Below are positions 13,389 through 25,810 of a DNA stretch of 64,000 bases, in pieces; the stretch's first letter is position 1, and each line of letters opens with the position of its first letter. The DNA is from Dicyema japonicum (Eukaryota > Dicyemida > Rhombozoa > Dicyemidae). The translations under genes were made by a program, and so were the position numbers. The stretch covers positions 559,189-623,188 of the forward strand of contig RDEW01000024.1 of NCBI GenBank assembly GCA_011109175.1, read 5' to 3'. The notes under the pieces were generated by a model. It was not told the DNA's origin. It was given only the letters and a program-made list of their open reading frames with translations, and did no database searches.

Positions 13389-14200
13389 TTTCCTGTGGCT
13401 AGTTTTGGAGTCCTGGATTAATCTCCACAACGGGAAGGTTTTTTGTATCTCGGGACGGCGTCCAGATATAGTTTGATATCCGTCCCGAGAAAATGGTCAG
13501 GGGACTTTGCCATCTTGAGAAAGGCCCAGTGGCGTTCCGTAAGATATTTCATGATTAAGGATATGTTTAGTTTTTTTCCGTAGAAACGAAGTGGACGTCT
13601 TTTCCCACGATCTTAATAATATTATGAGACATTAAATTTGTAGCACTTCCAGCTTGCTCTGTGGCGATAGTGATAGCGGAGCAATCCATACAGCACAGGA
13701 GTACTCGATACTCGGTAGAACAAATTGTTTGTATAGAAGCTCTAACGATGAGCAGGAAGATACTGGAGAGTAAGTAAAGCCTTGAGAAATCCAATTTTCT
13801 TTTGAATCCTCGCGGTTACCTGATAAGTCCATCATAGAGTACCCAAGCGAAGATACATAAATACTGCAAGTAATTATCCTTAAGAAATGAAGTTTAATGT
13901 CGGGATCAGACGGTTATATGCAAATTTCAAGATGGCAAAGTCCCCTGACCATCTTCTCGGGACGGACATCAAACTATATCTGGACGCCGTCTCGAGATAC
14001 AAAAAACCTTCCAGTTGTGGAGATTAATCCAGGACTCTCTCCAACCGCACCCTGTCGAACAATTGTCTGTATAATCAGGTAAGAGAACTGATAGGTCCAT
14101 CATAGAGTACCCAAGCGAAGATACATAAATACTGCCAGTAATTATCCTTAAGAAATGAAGTTTAATGTCGGGATCAGACGGTTATATGCAAATTTCGCAG
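13389..14200. repeat. nested inverted and direct repeats from LINE 5' ends
   Basis: An inverted pair of about 113 bp (13409-13522 and 13929-14040) and a direct pair of about 100 bp (13829-13927 and 14094-14197) are interleaved. Both inverted arms encode VVEINPGL, a degenerate form of the 2A-like motif found intact in the LINE at 16.4 kb, so the arms are probably LINE 5' segments. Between them (13567-13835, minus) lies an RT thumb-like piece with LYKQFVLPSIEYSCAVW. The arrangement implies at least two insertion or rearrangement events. Confidence 0.75.
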
Positions 14201-14301
14201 CATAGAAAACGCTACCAAACAAATTAAGAAATTAGTATTCCAAAAGCATATTAGTAGGATTAGAGTCTGCAATTTACCATTAACAACAAGTTTAAGATAA
14301 T

Positions 14302-14820
14302 TTAATTATTCGATCGATTTCTTTCAGTTCTAATAGCCTTCATCAAATAATTTGAAATGTAATCAGGGAATTTAACTTCAAATTTCACTTTAAGAGATCC
14401 AAATTGACCAGGACTATTCGGGACAGGTAATCCTTCATTGGGAATGGTATGTTCTAAATTATAATCCAATAGCCTTGTCAGATATATTTTCTTTGTTCCT
14501 CCTCCCAGCAAAGGTACGAATTTATGTAATCTCAGAAATATATCAAAAGCTGAGACTTCGCGTGTATAAATCAAGTCCGGACCATTCCTCTTATAGAGAG
14601 GATGTGGTTTATCAACAATACAAACTACAAATCTGATTTTGTCCTGAGTTTCTAAGGTAATTTTCGTCCCTCTCTCACATCCCGGTTGAACATAAAGGTT
14701 TAATGACTTCGCCAGATTTATAAGGATTATTTATTTCGTAATCCTTTCCTGACTTTAATTCCTCAAGTGAAATGTACATTTTAAAACATTCCATAAAAGT
14801 TGATAGATCGGGTGAAGGTG
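14302..14820 (-). pseudogene. DnaJB-like (Hsp40 class B) C-terminal domains
   Basis: The minus strand encodes the client-binding part of a type B Hsp40. It has ISLEEL near the start, NLYVQPGCERGTKIT (family: PGWKxGTKIT), then VDKPHPLYKRNG.DLIYTREV (family: DKPHPxFKRDGxNLIY), and PNEGLPVP...GSLKVKFEVKFPDYIS at the end, with stop near 14302. A single-base frame slip falls near 14740. No J domain with HPD is visible in the 1.2 kb upstream, so the J domain is on an unfound exon or the copy is truncated. Hsp40s stimulate Hsp70 ATPase in the cytosol. Sequence assignment is firm; whether it is alive is not. Confidence 0.78.
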
Positions 14821-14900
14821 TAGAAGACTTCTTACATACAAATGAAGATGTTTGTATGTTAATTTTTAAATGTGCTAAAATTGTTTTTAATTTATTATAA

Positions 14901-15392
14901 TTAATATATTAAATTGAAATAATAATATTTTAAAAAATTACAATTTTTTTCTTTCAGGTTGTTGATTTTATCACTAATTTCTTTTTCACCACAAAAAATC
15001 GCATTTCTTAGATCATTCATTTTGCTTTTTAGAATGCGGATTGATGTGCTAAGGGCACTGATTTGCTCCACTAATTTCTGATTCTTGATTGAATGTATTC
15101 TTCCTTCTAAAAATATCATCTTTTCTCTTAGTTTTAAGAACTGGCCTGAAATGTGGTTGATGTCACGTGTATTTTTTGTCACCTGCTTGTCATTTTCGAG
15201 ATACTTTAATTGATGATTAATTTCCTGTAAAAATGACATAACCTCTACCGTCCCATGTGAACCGGAACTTATAGAGAGTTCATCAAAACTGTCAAAGTAC
15301 GAGTGAACGGACAAATTGTCGTAATTTTCGTCATTTATCGGTTTTACTGTTTCGTGAGGATCAGGCGTTATACACAGTTCATCAAATTCCAT
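14901..15392 (-). CDS. unidentified acidic / coiled-coil frame, 163 codons
   Basis: Not recognised. The first 60 residues are acidic and Ser-rich (MEFDELCITPDP, FDSFDELSISSGSHG). The next 90 have leucine/isoleucine heptads typical of a coiled coil (QFLKLREKMIFLEGRI, VEQISALSTSIRILKSKM). The last residues run into AT-rich sequence and may be intron. Upstream, an ATG near 15516 reads MEGDSDSYENSK in the same frame but meets an in-frame TAA before the main ATG. It lies directly upstream of the DnaJB-like piece on the same strand, but I see no evidence they are one gene. Confidence 0.45.
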   Translation of the reverse strand: MEFDELCITPDPHETVKPINDENYDNLSVHSYFDSFDELSISSGSHGTVEVMSFLQEINHQLKYLENDKQVTKNTRDINHISGQFLKLREKMIFLEGRIHSIKNQKLVEQISALSTSIRILKSKMNDLRNAIFCGEKEISDKINNLKEKNCNFLKYYYFNLIY

Positions 15393-15540
15393 AGCATTTG
15401 AATTATTGGAGGTATTTCCCCTCGTCTGTATTTTTAAGCTTTATTGAATCTTGATAATAGCTAGTTCATTAAATAGGGCCATTTTCGAGTTTTCGTAGGA
15501 ATCACTGTCACCTTCCATATTTGTCATATAAAATTAATTG

Positions 15541-16270
15541 TGGTTAAAATTTTCTAATATTTAATTTATTTATAAAATAAAAATTAAATAAATTAAAATT
15601 AATAAAATAAAAATTAATTTTTTGAAAATACATGCAGTCATTTAAATTGTTGTAAATTATTACAAGTTTATGTAAGAAAATAGTAATTTTTCGAAAATTA
15701 TGTTCTAAGGTCGACCTGACTCAACTTGCGGTTTATTAATTCCACACAAATAAATATTTTTTGTTTAAATTGTTTTAATCACTAAATAAACATGATATTA
15801 CTAATTTCACTAAAATGAAAAAAACATGTTAATTCTTGCGTAATCAAATAGCAAGAATGAATGATGAAGGCAGGATAGTACTGTCTTTGGCTGAAATCGT
15901 TACGTGTAATAATCAGCAAAGAATTAATTATAAGATTTAAAAAAAAGACTTTTTTACCTAAAGATGTCGAGGACCTTGTCTCTGTTCCATTAACCAATAG
16001 AACTCATCAAAATCAATTTTATAATATTTAAAAAGATGACTTTTTTATCTAAAGACGTCGCTTTGGTAAAATCTTGTGATGTTTTTAATGAACTTATCTA
16101 AAACTTGACAAAAATATTGGAGGTCATTTTGAAAGAAACCAGTTTGATTGGACACGCTTATTTTGCTATACAACTCAGGAACGTGGAGTTTGAATCAAAT
16201 TTGTACTGAAAGTCTGAATGCTTTTCACAGAAAAAACTGAAATCCCTATTGGACGTAAAAAATGATGATC
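15541..16270. other. AT-rich, no gene seen
   Basis: Nothing recognisable apart from short duplicated phrases around ACTTTTTTACCTAAAGATGTCG at about 15946-15966 and 16028-16050, an imperfect local direct repeat. Confidence 0.4.
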
Positions 16271-16298
16271 GAAGGTGATCGTAATTTTAACGTAAAAA

Positions 16299-17101
16299 AT
16301 GTCATGTGACTCGCCGACGACGTGGTGGCATTTGGAAAAAAAAAACCACACTTTCCCCTATCTTCACGGGTGGAGCAATAAGGAAGGCCTGCGCCGCTGC
16401 GGAGACGTTGAGGCAAACCCTGGACCAGCCAGAATAGTCCAACTAAACATAAATGGAATCAAGAACAAGGTACTCGAACTTCGGACATTTTTGAAAGAAA
16501 ATCACATCGATCTGTTGCTAAGTCTAAACTTTCTCCAAAGAATTCAACACCAGTATTTCCGGGATTCACAGTAATTCGCAGTGACAGAATTGGCAAACTT
16601 GGTGGGGGTCTTCTCACAGTTATCCGCAACGGCATTCCGTTTGAGGACTTAACTAACAGTGCCTACACTATGCTTAAGGATATGGAAATCTCGAACTTTT
16701 GGTTACCAAAGTACGATTTTCAAGACTATCAATAATATTTGTCAACGCATATCTCCCACCGTTGAGTTCCTCTCGTCCAGTATCCCAGACTCACTCCTCT
16801 CGCATCACTGAAGGATGTGATTATCTGTGGTGACTTCAATGCGAAGCACCCACTGTGGCTGACAGGACAAACGTGCGACAAAAGAGGGAAGATGATAATT
16901 GAGGACCTCCACAGCCTATGTATACTCAACGATCCTGCATCTCATACAAGAACACCTACTCTACGTAACGATAAACCTTCTTCTATCGACATCTCACTGT
17001 CATCACCGTCCTTGGGCCCTCTTATTGACTGGTCAGTGAAATATGACACCAGGAGTGACCACAATCCAATATTTTGGAAGTCAAAACGAGGTCACGGATA
17101 A
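16299..17101 (+). pseudogene. LINE N-terminus: 2A-like motif and APE endonuclease
   Basis: GDVEANPGP is encoded at 16401-16427, matching the 2A consensus D(V/I)ExNPG-P, at which ribosomes skip a peptide bond. Directly after it begins an apurinic-like endonuclease: IVQLNINGIKNKVLELRTFL, then after frameshifts IICGDFNAKHPLW, SSIDISLSS and YDTRSDHNPI with the catalytic SDH. The 2A would release the endonuclease-RT protein from an upstream product. Two or three frame breaks (near 16570 and 16730-16800) kill this copy. Confidence 0.85.
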
Positions 17102-17134
17102 AAAGACAATGTCCAACGATAACTAATTACAGCC

Positions 17135-18399
17135 TTGCGAATTGGAGAGGGTTACGTCGATAATTGTATTGGAGTATTAAATTTCCCCACTCCTCCCTTC
17201 GTCGAAAAATTAGTGAAATGGTTCAACTCCACCATAAACGCTGCAAGAAAAAGTACATTCCTATGGGGAGACAACCTACGTCATCAAAACGTTTCAACAC
17301 AACGACGAAACAGTTTTCAAAAGAACACCAAGTATTCCTGGAAAAAATTGAACCAAAACGCTCCGATGACTGGATCCTATTTACTAGTCAGGATGTTCGC
17401 AGAGCCATATCCAAAGCCAACAACTCAGAGGCCAAAGGACCAGACAATACAACCACATGTTAACTGAAGCACCTAGGCCATCGAGCCCTGGAACTACTAG
17501 CCTATATTCAACCTATCCATTAACGCAAATAAATCCATGAAATATGGAAGAAGTCTCTAATCAGACCTATCCGAAAACCCAACAAACCAAAAGATGAGCC
17601 ATCTTCCTACGCCCAATATCTATTCTAAGTTTAATCTCAAGGATCCTTGAAAGGCTTGTTTTGGAAAAAATACAAGACTCAATACCTCCGACCCAGCACG
17701 GATTCCGGGTAACCATTGGACCACAACACACCTTAAAACCCTCACACAATTCATTGCGGAAGGATTTAACTCCCCCAAACCCATCAGAAGACAGTTCTTG
17801 TATCCATGGACATCACAAAAGCGTTCGACTCAGTCCCTAGGAAACTCCTAACAAAGAAAATATTTGAAACCAACATCCATCCGAACCTGAAACTTTGGCT
17901 TGGAAACTTCCTAAATGGAAGACAAGCACAAGTACACTGCAACAACATCAAATCAAGATCTCGCTATTTCCCAAATGGAGTCCCTCAAGGCTCCCCACTA
18001 TCACCCCAACTCTTCAATCTCTACATAGACGAAATGCCACAAACCTGTAATGAAAACTGTCTAATCCTCTCCTATGCCGACGATATCATTCTTGCCTCCA
18101 AGGACAGAATCATTCAATCAGCGACTCAGTCCGCTCAACAAATGCTTGACAAGCTGGAACTGTGGCTCTCGAAGCGGATAATCGACACATCAGCAACAAA
18201 GTCCTCTGTCACACTGTTTACCACCTACAAAAGACAGCTCTGTATAGAACCAAAAGTCTATGAAGAACGAAGCTATTCTATTAACAAAACACAGAAGATT
18301 CTGGGAGTAACCTTTGATCAGGGACTCACCTTTATCCGAAAAATTATTATTATTAACCCCAGGCTTACCATTGTAAGCACAAACAGTCATAAAAACTAA
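17135..18399 (+). pseudogene. LINE reverse transcriptase
   Basis: The best segment starts at MDITKAFDSVPRKLL (17806) and continues through GVPQGSPLSPQLFNLYIDEM and the catalytic LSYADDIIL to the thumb motif TQKILGVTFDQGLTF. Upstream, 17135-17470 has the linker region with DVRRAISKANNSEAKGPDN (family: A....N.KAPGxD). Frame slips near 17260, 17470-17800 and 18350 disrupt it. RT copies element RNA at the target nick. Confidence 0.88.
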
Positions 18400-19174
18400 T
18401 CCAAAAAGGAACCAAAGGAGAACATCTGCTAGTCCCGACCAAATCCATCGTCCAATACTTCATTACAGGCTTCCGCTTCCGAAGAGAGGTGGAGAAGTAG
18501 GTCCACCCTCTTCATTTTTGTCCCACGTCCTACCGTCGCGGACATCACTTCATTCTTCAGCGGAATAGTTTTTATAATGCAATCTTCATCAGAGGGTTTT
18601 TCCCCGACAAGTTGAAAACAAAGCAACTTCTGCTCTGAAAAAATGAGAATTTTAAAAGTGCTCTCAAAAACACTTAAAGACCAAACTGGATTATAGGAAA
18701 AAAAGTCAAGTCCGTAAGCGGAAAAAAAAGTCAAGTTGTCTTTTTTAGTTTATATCGCATTTTTGTAATACTAGCATTTTTTAATTTTTAATAATTTTTT
18801 CAATATTTGACTTTTTTTCCATTTTTGAAATATTTTCCCTTATAAATTTTCGAAATTTAGCGCAAAACGGAAAAAAGTCAAGTTCGTAATTTCGTTAACG
18901 GACTTGACTTTTTTCCGTTTATAAATTAAGATTTTTATTCATGATCGATTTATTTTAAAGTATGCGAGTTTAGAATAACAAATTATTTAAATAGTTAATT
19001 TTGGCTAATGTTAATGCTTTAGCTTGTAATTGCATTAAAATGTCCACCACAACTAAAACTTCACGTGGTGGAAATAAATTCTAAAAATAATCAGATTTTT
19101 CCTACTTTTAAAAGTTTTTTAAATATTTAAAATTTTATAAACATAGGATTTTTATTTAACGTGAATCAAAAGAT

Positions 19175-20284
19175 TACTTAATGTGAATCAAAAGAATATT
19201 TAATATTCCATGCAATTTCTTCTAGGGCTTCTCCTACTGTTTTTTTTCCGTCTTGGCGATCCTGACATATATTTAAAAGCCTTTTCTGTCCATCAATCGT
19301 TGTTTTATTTGTTCCTGTTGAAATTCTTTCTCCAAAGGAATCCTGGTCAATAATAGCTTTCGTCATTTTTTTCTTCTTTTTGGAATGACGATATAATATT
19401 CACATTGCTCCAATTTGGAGGAAACAATGGAGCAATGTGCTGTATTCTAACAGCTAAGGGGTTTTCTCGATCATTTAAGCAACGAATAATACCCGCGAAC
19501 ATATGTTTCGATCAAATAATCTAATATATATTTTGAATCTGGCAACATTTTTTGGTATATTATTTTAGGAATTCTATTTCCTTCTTCCATATCTTGAATG
19601 GGTAAAAACGCAAGAGCGTCTATCATTGCGCAAAAAATGTTAAAAATATTTTGATTTGTATTGTTTTCTAGATGCAATTTTTTATGATAATAAATCCTCT
19701 AATATGTATTCGTCTCCCAAATACTGCAGGACAGCTCGAAATACAGAATCTTCAAAGTCTGCCATAATAGTTTCAAGACAAAATTCCAAATTCAAATTAT
19801 GAATTGCATTTTGAACAGCTCAAAAAATTCTCGTAAATCTTTCGTGATTTAGAAGGTAATATTCCATAAATAACTGTAATTGCACTGGACATTGAACTGA
19901 ATCCTGATAAATAGATTTGCTTGAGATACATGGTGCCATGGAGAAATTTCCATCCATATACCATGATTTTGAATTCGCCAATAACGTTAAATTAGTTTTG
20001 TGCTGAATATTAAATTCTATCGTTCTTCTATGATTGTCATAAATTAAAAAGTTTTCTGAATCTGAACCAAAGTTAAAGTGAAAAGGATGGAATATCTCCG
20101 AGATCGAAAATATTTTTTGGAATAGAGACAAGCGTTGATTCCTTAGTGTTCGCTTGAAAAAATCTGCAGAAGGGAGAATAATTCTGGTTGCTGTTTCACA
20201 TTGAGACACAACCTTTGAATAGATTTGTAAGGGATTTTCTTGACTCGTTTTAGCAATAAGTTTCGCTTCGTTGCACAATTTCAT
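19175..20284 (-). pseudogene. MULE transposase, degraded
   Basis: In order: FHFNFGSDSENFLIYDN and NLTLLANSKSWYMDGNFSMAP (family: W..DGTFK.AP, first catalytic Asp), then NLEFCLETIMADFEDSVFRA (second Asp region), then FCAMIDALAFLPIQDMEEG, PLFPPNWSNVNI, and a C-terminal DGKKTVGEALEEI. This follows Mutator/MULE transposase order. Frame breaks separate the blocks, so no intact enzyme can be made. The enzyme would cut at the 220-bp TIRs described above. Confidence 0.82.
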
Positions 20285-20389
20285 CAGTTTTAGTTGACTT
20301 TCGTCAAATTCGTGATTGTGAGAGATTCCATTTTTGAGAAATTTAAAATTATGAATCTGTTCCTAGGCTCCTCTACATCAAACTTATTG

Positions 20390-20690
20390 CTAAAACGAGT
20401 CAAGAAAATCGGCAATATTGTTTTTGTGGATCAAAACATGAATAGTGCATGTTATATAATTTATTAGCCAATAATCTGCAACAATCTGTAGAAAAAAGGA
20501 CCTAAAATCATTATTTTTCAGCAAGACAACTCCATGCCATACATCTCGCATGGTCAAAGAATTTTTTTGAAAGAGAAATATCAAATTCTCGATTGGCCGT
20601 CAATCACCAGATCTCAACCCCATAGAGCATGTATGAGCCTTTATGAAGAATCAATTGGGTAAAAATCACCAAAAATATATCAGAGCTAAA
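20390..20690 (+). pseudogene. Tc1/mariner transposase fragment
   Basis: Plus strand: IIIFQQDNSMPYISHGQRIF (family: FQQDNxPxHTS, second Asp) and ILDWPS, then after a one-base slip QSPDLNPIEHV, a stop, and AFMKNQLGK (family: WPxxSPDLNPIExLW, third acidic residue). The first Asp region and the DNA-binding part are missing. Confidence 0.85.
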
Positions 20691-21035
20691 AATAAAGCTC
20701 AAGAAATATGGGAATCAATTCCACCATTTGCAACTACATATGAGTGTGAGACAGCGTTTTCAGCACTACTCACCATCAAATCAAAATTCCGCAATAGATT
20801 GGATGTTGTCAAAATGACATGAGGGTTGCACTTTGTCCAAAACACGACCCGACTTAGAAAAACTGGTGATGGTCAAACAAGTGCATCCATCTCATTAATT
20901 ATTATTCTTTAATTTTGCACTAATTTTTTTTTTAAATGTTAATTCACTAATTTAATGAAGGAACCGCAAGCAATTAAAAAATAAAAGAGGACCGCGACGT
21001 CTTTTTTTTAAAGTTTGTGAACCAGTACTCTACAT
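20690..21035 (+). pseudogene. hAT transposase C-terminal fragment
   Basis: FATTYECETAFSALLTIKSK then FRNRLDV matches the hAT dimerisation domain seen in ZBED5-like proteins (family: TY.CE..FSAL..IK.K.RNRLD). It follows the Tc1 fragment after a few codons. Downstream GGACCGCGACG and GTGAACCAGTACTCT resemble a hAT 3' terminus. Confidence 0.8.
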
Positions 21036-21891
21036 CTTTTTGAAGATTTTTTCACACATTTAAAAATTATATAGTTTTTTGTCACGAGTGCTTGTATACA
21101 TATAACCCTTAAAACAAATTTTCTTCCTCCTTTGTTAGTTGATATTATCTCCATTTTGTCACGTATTTTTGCGGCAAGCATAATATTTAATATACGCTTA
21201 ATTACAACCTTGAAATCCGTAAATTGATTAAGTCAAAAAAGATTATACCAAAACGGAAAAAAGTCAAGTCCGCTGATTTCGTTAGCGACTTGACTTTTTT
21301 CCGTTTTGCGCTAAATTTCGAAAATTTATAAGGGAAAGTTTAAGGTAATTGAAAAAAAGTCAAATGGAAAAAAAGTCAAGCGTTGAAAAAAATGTTGAAA
21401 ATTAAAAAGTTGCTATTAATGCTACAAAAAACGATATAAACTAAAAAAACGACTTTGACTTTTTTCCGCACTTCCCAAACTGCTGTCTTTGCCACGATTT
21501 ATGAACAATTTATCCGACCAATGATGACCTATGCAAGTCTTTATGGGCAATGCAGATTTCCGATTCCTCATTGAAACTATCTGCAATCGAGGAGTAATAA
21601 GGATAATTGGACCAGAACACAAAATCCAGCCCATTGAAAATTTTCTAATCGAATTACAACGGAACTCTTAAAAGGAGGCTATTCTACCGAGCTGCCCTCT
21701 ATTCCATACACTATCAAAATATCTACAATCATGCAGAAATTTAGAGCCGATGTCATGTCCAATGAAAGAGCTGTTCAGGACTCTTGACCCCACCGACTCG
21801 TCCTCTACTTTGTCAGTCTGGGATCACTTAGTTAATAAGACTTTTATTTCTTTCTCTTTGACTTAGTGATCCTGGGGTAATAATAATAACC

Positions 21892-22016
21892 ATCCAAAGT
21901 GGATCCCGCCGACATTATCGAAATTGCGTTGCGTCTCACGATTGCAACAGGAATCAACTAGAGAAGCCACCGGGTCTCACGTGCGTCGTGGCTTTTTAGT
22001 GTAGCTAAGCGTCCAA
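21892..22016 (+). repeat. direct repeat of 41696-41826
   Basis: About 125 bp, including the perfectly shared GTCGTGGCTTTTTAGTGTAG. Both copies can be read as KV.PADI..AL.LTIA..IN followed by a stop and further similar codons, so this is probably part of a mobile element ORF. Family not recognised. Confidence 0.6.
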
Positions 22017-22126
22017 GCTTCTTTAAAAAGCAAAGCGATTTTCCACTTATTCCTCGAGTTGTCTCGATCACAATGGGATAGACAGTGAACCGATCGTGCA
22101 ATGCTTTATATTTTTCTCCTTTGCTT

Positions 22127-22309
22127 TCATTGTTTTTCCACGGCATACAGTGTGTCTACCGCTCTCCCAATGTTTGGATGAGCAAAGTGGGTCGACACAA
22201 GTGGCATCCACCAAAAGGTTTCCTTTTCGAATGGAAATTGTGATCCGTCAGGCCGTTTTCCGTCTCCTCTGTCATAGTAATAAATACGATTTATATATCT
22301 TGTACTCAT
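22127..22309 (-). mobile_element. RLE-element endonuclease fragment
   Basis: Minus strand DRGDGKRPDGSQFPF is nearly identical to the PD motif region of the 2.5-5.5 kb element (DRGDGKRPDGMTLFPF), followed by a damaged ..STHFAHPNI segment. Only about 60 codons remain. Confidence 0.7.
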
Positions 22310-24280
22310 ACTAAGGATTCACTAATATATTGGTTTAGTTGCAGTCATTACAAGGTTGGAAGAGATAGGCTATCCACACAGGTGGCGCCCTAGGACGATG
22401 TGTCTCTCTTTTTCCACGGGAAAGAGAGTTGTTCCGTCAGGCCTTTTGTTGGCTGGGCACGTTCCCAGAGGCTCATTTGGAGGGGAATCCGGCAGCTTCT
22501 AGTCCCTTTAAAATAATCGTCGGAGAAATTTTTTATAGAGGCGATACAAAAAAAAGTTGAAAAATACTGCCCTAGAACGGCTCATTATTTATTTATTATT
22601 TATTAACCCCGGATACACAGAGAAAGAAGTTAAAGTAAAAAAACTAATTAAGTGTATCCCGTTTCCACTTCTACAGAAACAGAGTCCATCCGGAATCAAC
22701 ATAAAAGGTAAGACGTCCATAGTTGCAGTTGTGGAAACCCCTCCAGTGGAGTGAGGAGAGCAAATGATCCTTTTTCGTGCCGGCCTCGCACTGGGCGCCA
22801 CCTAGACAGGTGGATCACATGACGTCACTCTAATAGGAAGAAAGAGGAGGAACAGACGAACAAAACTGAAACTTCCACCAATTAGTTACGAAGTACCACA
22901 TGGCGCCACGAGGCTATTTTAATTCCAGGCTCATGAATTCGAACATCAAAGACGCAAAGAAATTGTACGTTTCAATTGGATTTAAATTAAAAAAATTATT
23001 TATTATATTAATTGCTCGTCCGAAGCGAACTTTCGTAGGCTCAAAAAATCAACACCGAGCAAAGATGGGAGCCTTGATCCAATTCGTCGGGATCACTTAG
23101 TTTATTTTTTTCGGTTTGACAGTGGTCTTTGGAATTAATTTAATTTAAAAATTAAAATAACAGAGCATCAATAAGCCTCTGGCACGTATTCCACCAATTA
23201 TTGACGGAGGCGGAGATTCTCTACCGCGTGTAGTTCGTGTCCACTTGGCGCCCCTACGTTGTGGTCACCACATGGATTTACGTTCGTATCTTGTTAGTAA
23301 TCGATTTCTTTCACTCGAAGAAACGGGGGGTAAATAAAATAAATAAAAAATAACAGAAGTCTTCAGGGGTTGTATTTGAGAACCCCTGATCTACACCCTT
23401 GGCCTTGTTGTCTCATGTGACAACTTAATTTCTTTTTCCCATTATGACGTCATCGGATCCACTTACATAAAAGACGCCCAATGCCTGGAGTGCATTTAAA
23501 ACGATCCTTCTTTTCATTCCACCACGACCATTCGCTCCTGACTACGAGTTTTGGTTTTGACCTGACTGAGGGCTTTACTGTAATGCGTCAGGAACACGGG
23601 TTTCCAGATGGCACTAAATTGGATCTGATGGGGACTGAAAGTCGAATTTGGAACTGTTTGAGAGAAAAGACTATTCCTTTTAATCGTCAGGAAGGCAGAC
23701 GGGGCAAGATGACTTTGTAGGCATGTAAGGGGGATCTTAGATCCCAATGGAGATGCTTTCTTAAGTGGATCTCAGACATTCAGTTATCATTCCGTACCCG
23801 GAACTAGAACAGGTTTATTAATGAACAGGAGTTAAGACTTAGTCGGAGGCTAAAGTAGTTATACTCCCCCCAAGAAGCCTGGACACTTCTCTAGCTTCCC
23901 TCATGTCCTCAGTTAGCTCTCCGTCGCATCGATATGTAAGACTTCTGGCCGCTCTTCTTGTTTTTTCCAGTAGAAATACAATTCTATCCTTCGTAGAGAA
24001 AACCCATCCCTCACATCCATAAAATAAATTTGCCTAGGAATACATGGAATAGCTTGGAGAGCTTTCTTCTCCTCACTCTGATATCTCCCATATATACTCA
24101 CAGCGGTCAATTTCTACTCCCAAACAGCACAGAGAAAGCACTTCTTTACCCGAAGTGTGTATCCTTGCTTTAGCTGTTTCCTAATTCGTAGCGAGTTGGA
24201 CTCCTCGTATAAGAGCTTTAAATTTTTTGTGTTGCACCGAACCTCGATATCACTCATAATCATTCATTTGTCTTCATGTC
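22310..24280. other. no gene seen; repeat debris
   Basis: Contains GGGCGCCACCT in inverted orientation at about 22383 and 22792 (possible ends of a small non-autonomous element), and GGTTGTATTTGAGAACCCCTGATCT near 23365, which resembles a hAT terminus. No coherent coding chain. Confidence 0.4.
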
Positions 24281-24389
24281 TTGGAAATATCCAGGCATAA
24301 CAGGTTCACTTACCTTCGGCTATCAATGGTCTTCACGGAAGAAACTGTCCCCTCACGATCTTCCGGACATCGACTACCTTCTTCCCATA

Positions 24390-25150
24390 TAGTCGTAGAT
24401 AAGTTGAAATACGGTAAATGCACTAAAGACAATGCTCCTGGAAAGGACCCGGTCACTCTATGAATATTTGGGATGTCTCTATACGTGCAGTATCAGGTTG
24501 GGTCATACACCTTCACATTGGAATTTGACTGAGGTCAGGATGATACGTAAATGTAGGAAACCTGGGTACTTAACCAGTTATAGGCCCATAAACCTATGCC
24601 AACAATCTCAAGAGTTTTGGAAAGAATTGTATTTAACAGAGTCTCTAAAAATATAGAAAGAACATCAGTGGAGTTCCCAAAAATCGCTCTTGTGGATATT
24701 GTCTGTACAGTTTGACTGCGGTCTGCCTTGATATATCTAAAGCTTTCGACAGTGTGTGGCATCTTGGACTTTTGTCTTGCGAAATGTGTGGTGAAAGGGA
24801 ACTTTATTTTTGGATACGAAGTTTGCTCTCAGACAGGTCAATTGTTAATTTTTTAAACGACGGGTCTCGTGAAATTTGGCTGAGAAGAGGTGTCCCTTAG
24901 GGTTCAGTGCTCAGTCCTCTATCATTCAACATTGTAATGAGTGAATTGCTTGCCCAGAAAACCCACGTACAAAAATTTTGATATACTCTGATGACGTCAT
25001 AGTTTATGATGTCTTTTTAAACCCTTTGGTATCTGAGAAGCGGTTGAAGACGTACATGGACCAGATCGAAGAGTGGTGTAACGAAAACTTTCTTTCAGTC
25101 CCACGTGAGAAGTCTGGTCTGGTGAAGATAACTGGGAGATGATGCTTGTT
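24390..25150 (+). pseudogene. LINE reverse transcriptase fragment
   Basis: GHTPSHWNLTEVRMI.KCRKPGYLTSYRPINL, then VCLDISKAFDSVWH, then GVP-stop-GSVLSPLSFNIV, then a damaged ..TLMTS region for the catalytic box. The stop at 24898-24900 is a TAG exactly where the family has Gln in GVPQGS. Jockey/CR1-like; not intact. Confidence 0.8.
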
Positions 25151-25714
25151 TATTGATTTCTTGAGGAGACTGTCGAGGTAGAAGTCGGGGTTGGCAAGCC
25201 CTACCGTTTCCAATTACTTCCCCATCGCATAATTTGCAGTGTTTACTTTATAATAACTTACTTACATGGAATCAGATATACCCCCCTCCCTAGCACTAAC
25301 ACTTCTCCAACCACAAAAACTCTTGGATAGGAAAAGTCGATAATAGTTCCAGTCTACACCAGATACATAAAATCTGAGAAAACATCATCAACAACATCTG
25401 GTTTAAGGCAGATTACAAACTCTTGGGGTATATGATCAGTTCCTCTTGAGGTACGTCACAAGGTCTTCAAACGTCGTCCATCTGGATTCGTCTTGAACCC
25501 CCATAACTGATATTCTTCGCATTGATTATTTAAATCTTAATAACTTAATCAGATTTCTGGAGATCTCCGTGAGCTCTGCTGGTTATTTCAATCAATTTTG
25601 AATGTGGTTACGTTTAAGGCTATGTTAGTTATTTTAAATTCTTGCTTCCATGAGCGAGGCGCGGGGGCAAAGCAGAATCTATAAAGTCGTGGTAATAAGT
25701 TCGACAGTAAAAAC

Positions 25715-25810
25715 CAGTGGTGGATCAGCGGTGGCTCATCGGGAATGGTTCAAAGTGTCTGTTGTCGTGATTAGTCATTGGTTTGATTCCCACATCACTA
25801 CCCACTTGGT
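25715..25810 (+). repeat. tRNA-derived SINE-like sequence
   Basis: GTGGCTCATCGGGAATGG resembles an A box and TTGGTTTGATTCCCA a B box about 45 bp later, the spacing of a tRNA-derived pol III promoter. No tRNA fold is retained. Confidence 0.45.

Larger units (their letters stand above)
18689..21474 (-). mobile_element. Mutator-like (MULE) DNA transposon
   Basis: Terminal inverted repeats of about 220 bp span 18689-18925 and 21255-21474 and are rich in GGAAAAAAGTCAAGTC and its complement. The element is bounded by the 8-bp duplication CCAAACTG (18681-18688 and 21475-21482; a ninth base differs). The internal protein is a MULE transposase on the minus strand. Between that gene and the right TIR sit Tc1-like and hAT-like fragments, so it has received nested insertions. 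Confidence 0.88.
16299..21890 (+). mobile_element. jockey/CR1-type LINE, split by a Mutator-like element
   Basis: The 5' part runs to 18688 and the 3' part resumes at 21483. Removing 18689-21474 and one copy of the flanking CCAAACTG puts the reading LKDQTAVFATIYEQFIRP in one frame across the junction, which is strong evidence of a clean insertion. Order: 2A-like motif, APE endonuclease, RT with YADD, thumb/C-terminal part. The element ends near 21890 with a GTAATAATAATAA tail, typical of LINEs ending in short TAA repeats. It is dead, with several frameshifts. The stretch 18400-18640 is not recognisable LINE protein and may be a further insertion. Confidence 0.88.
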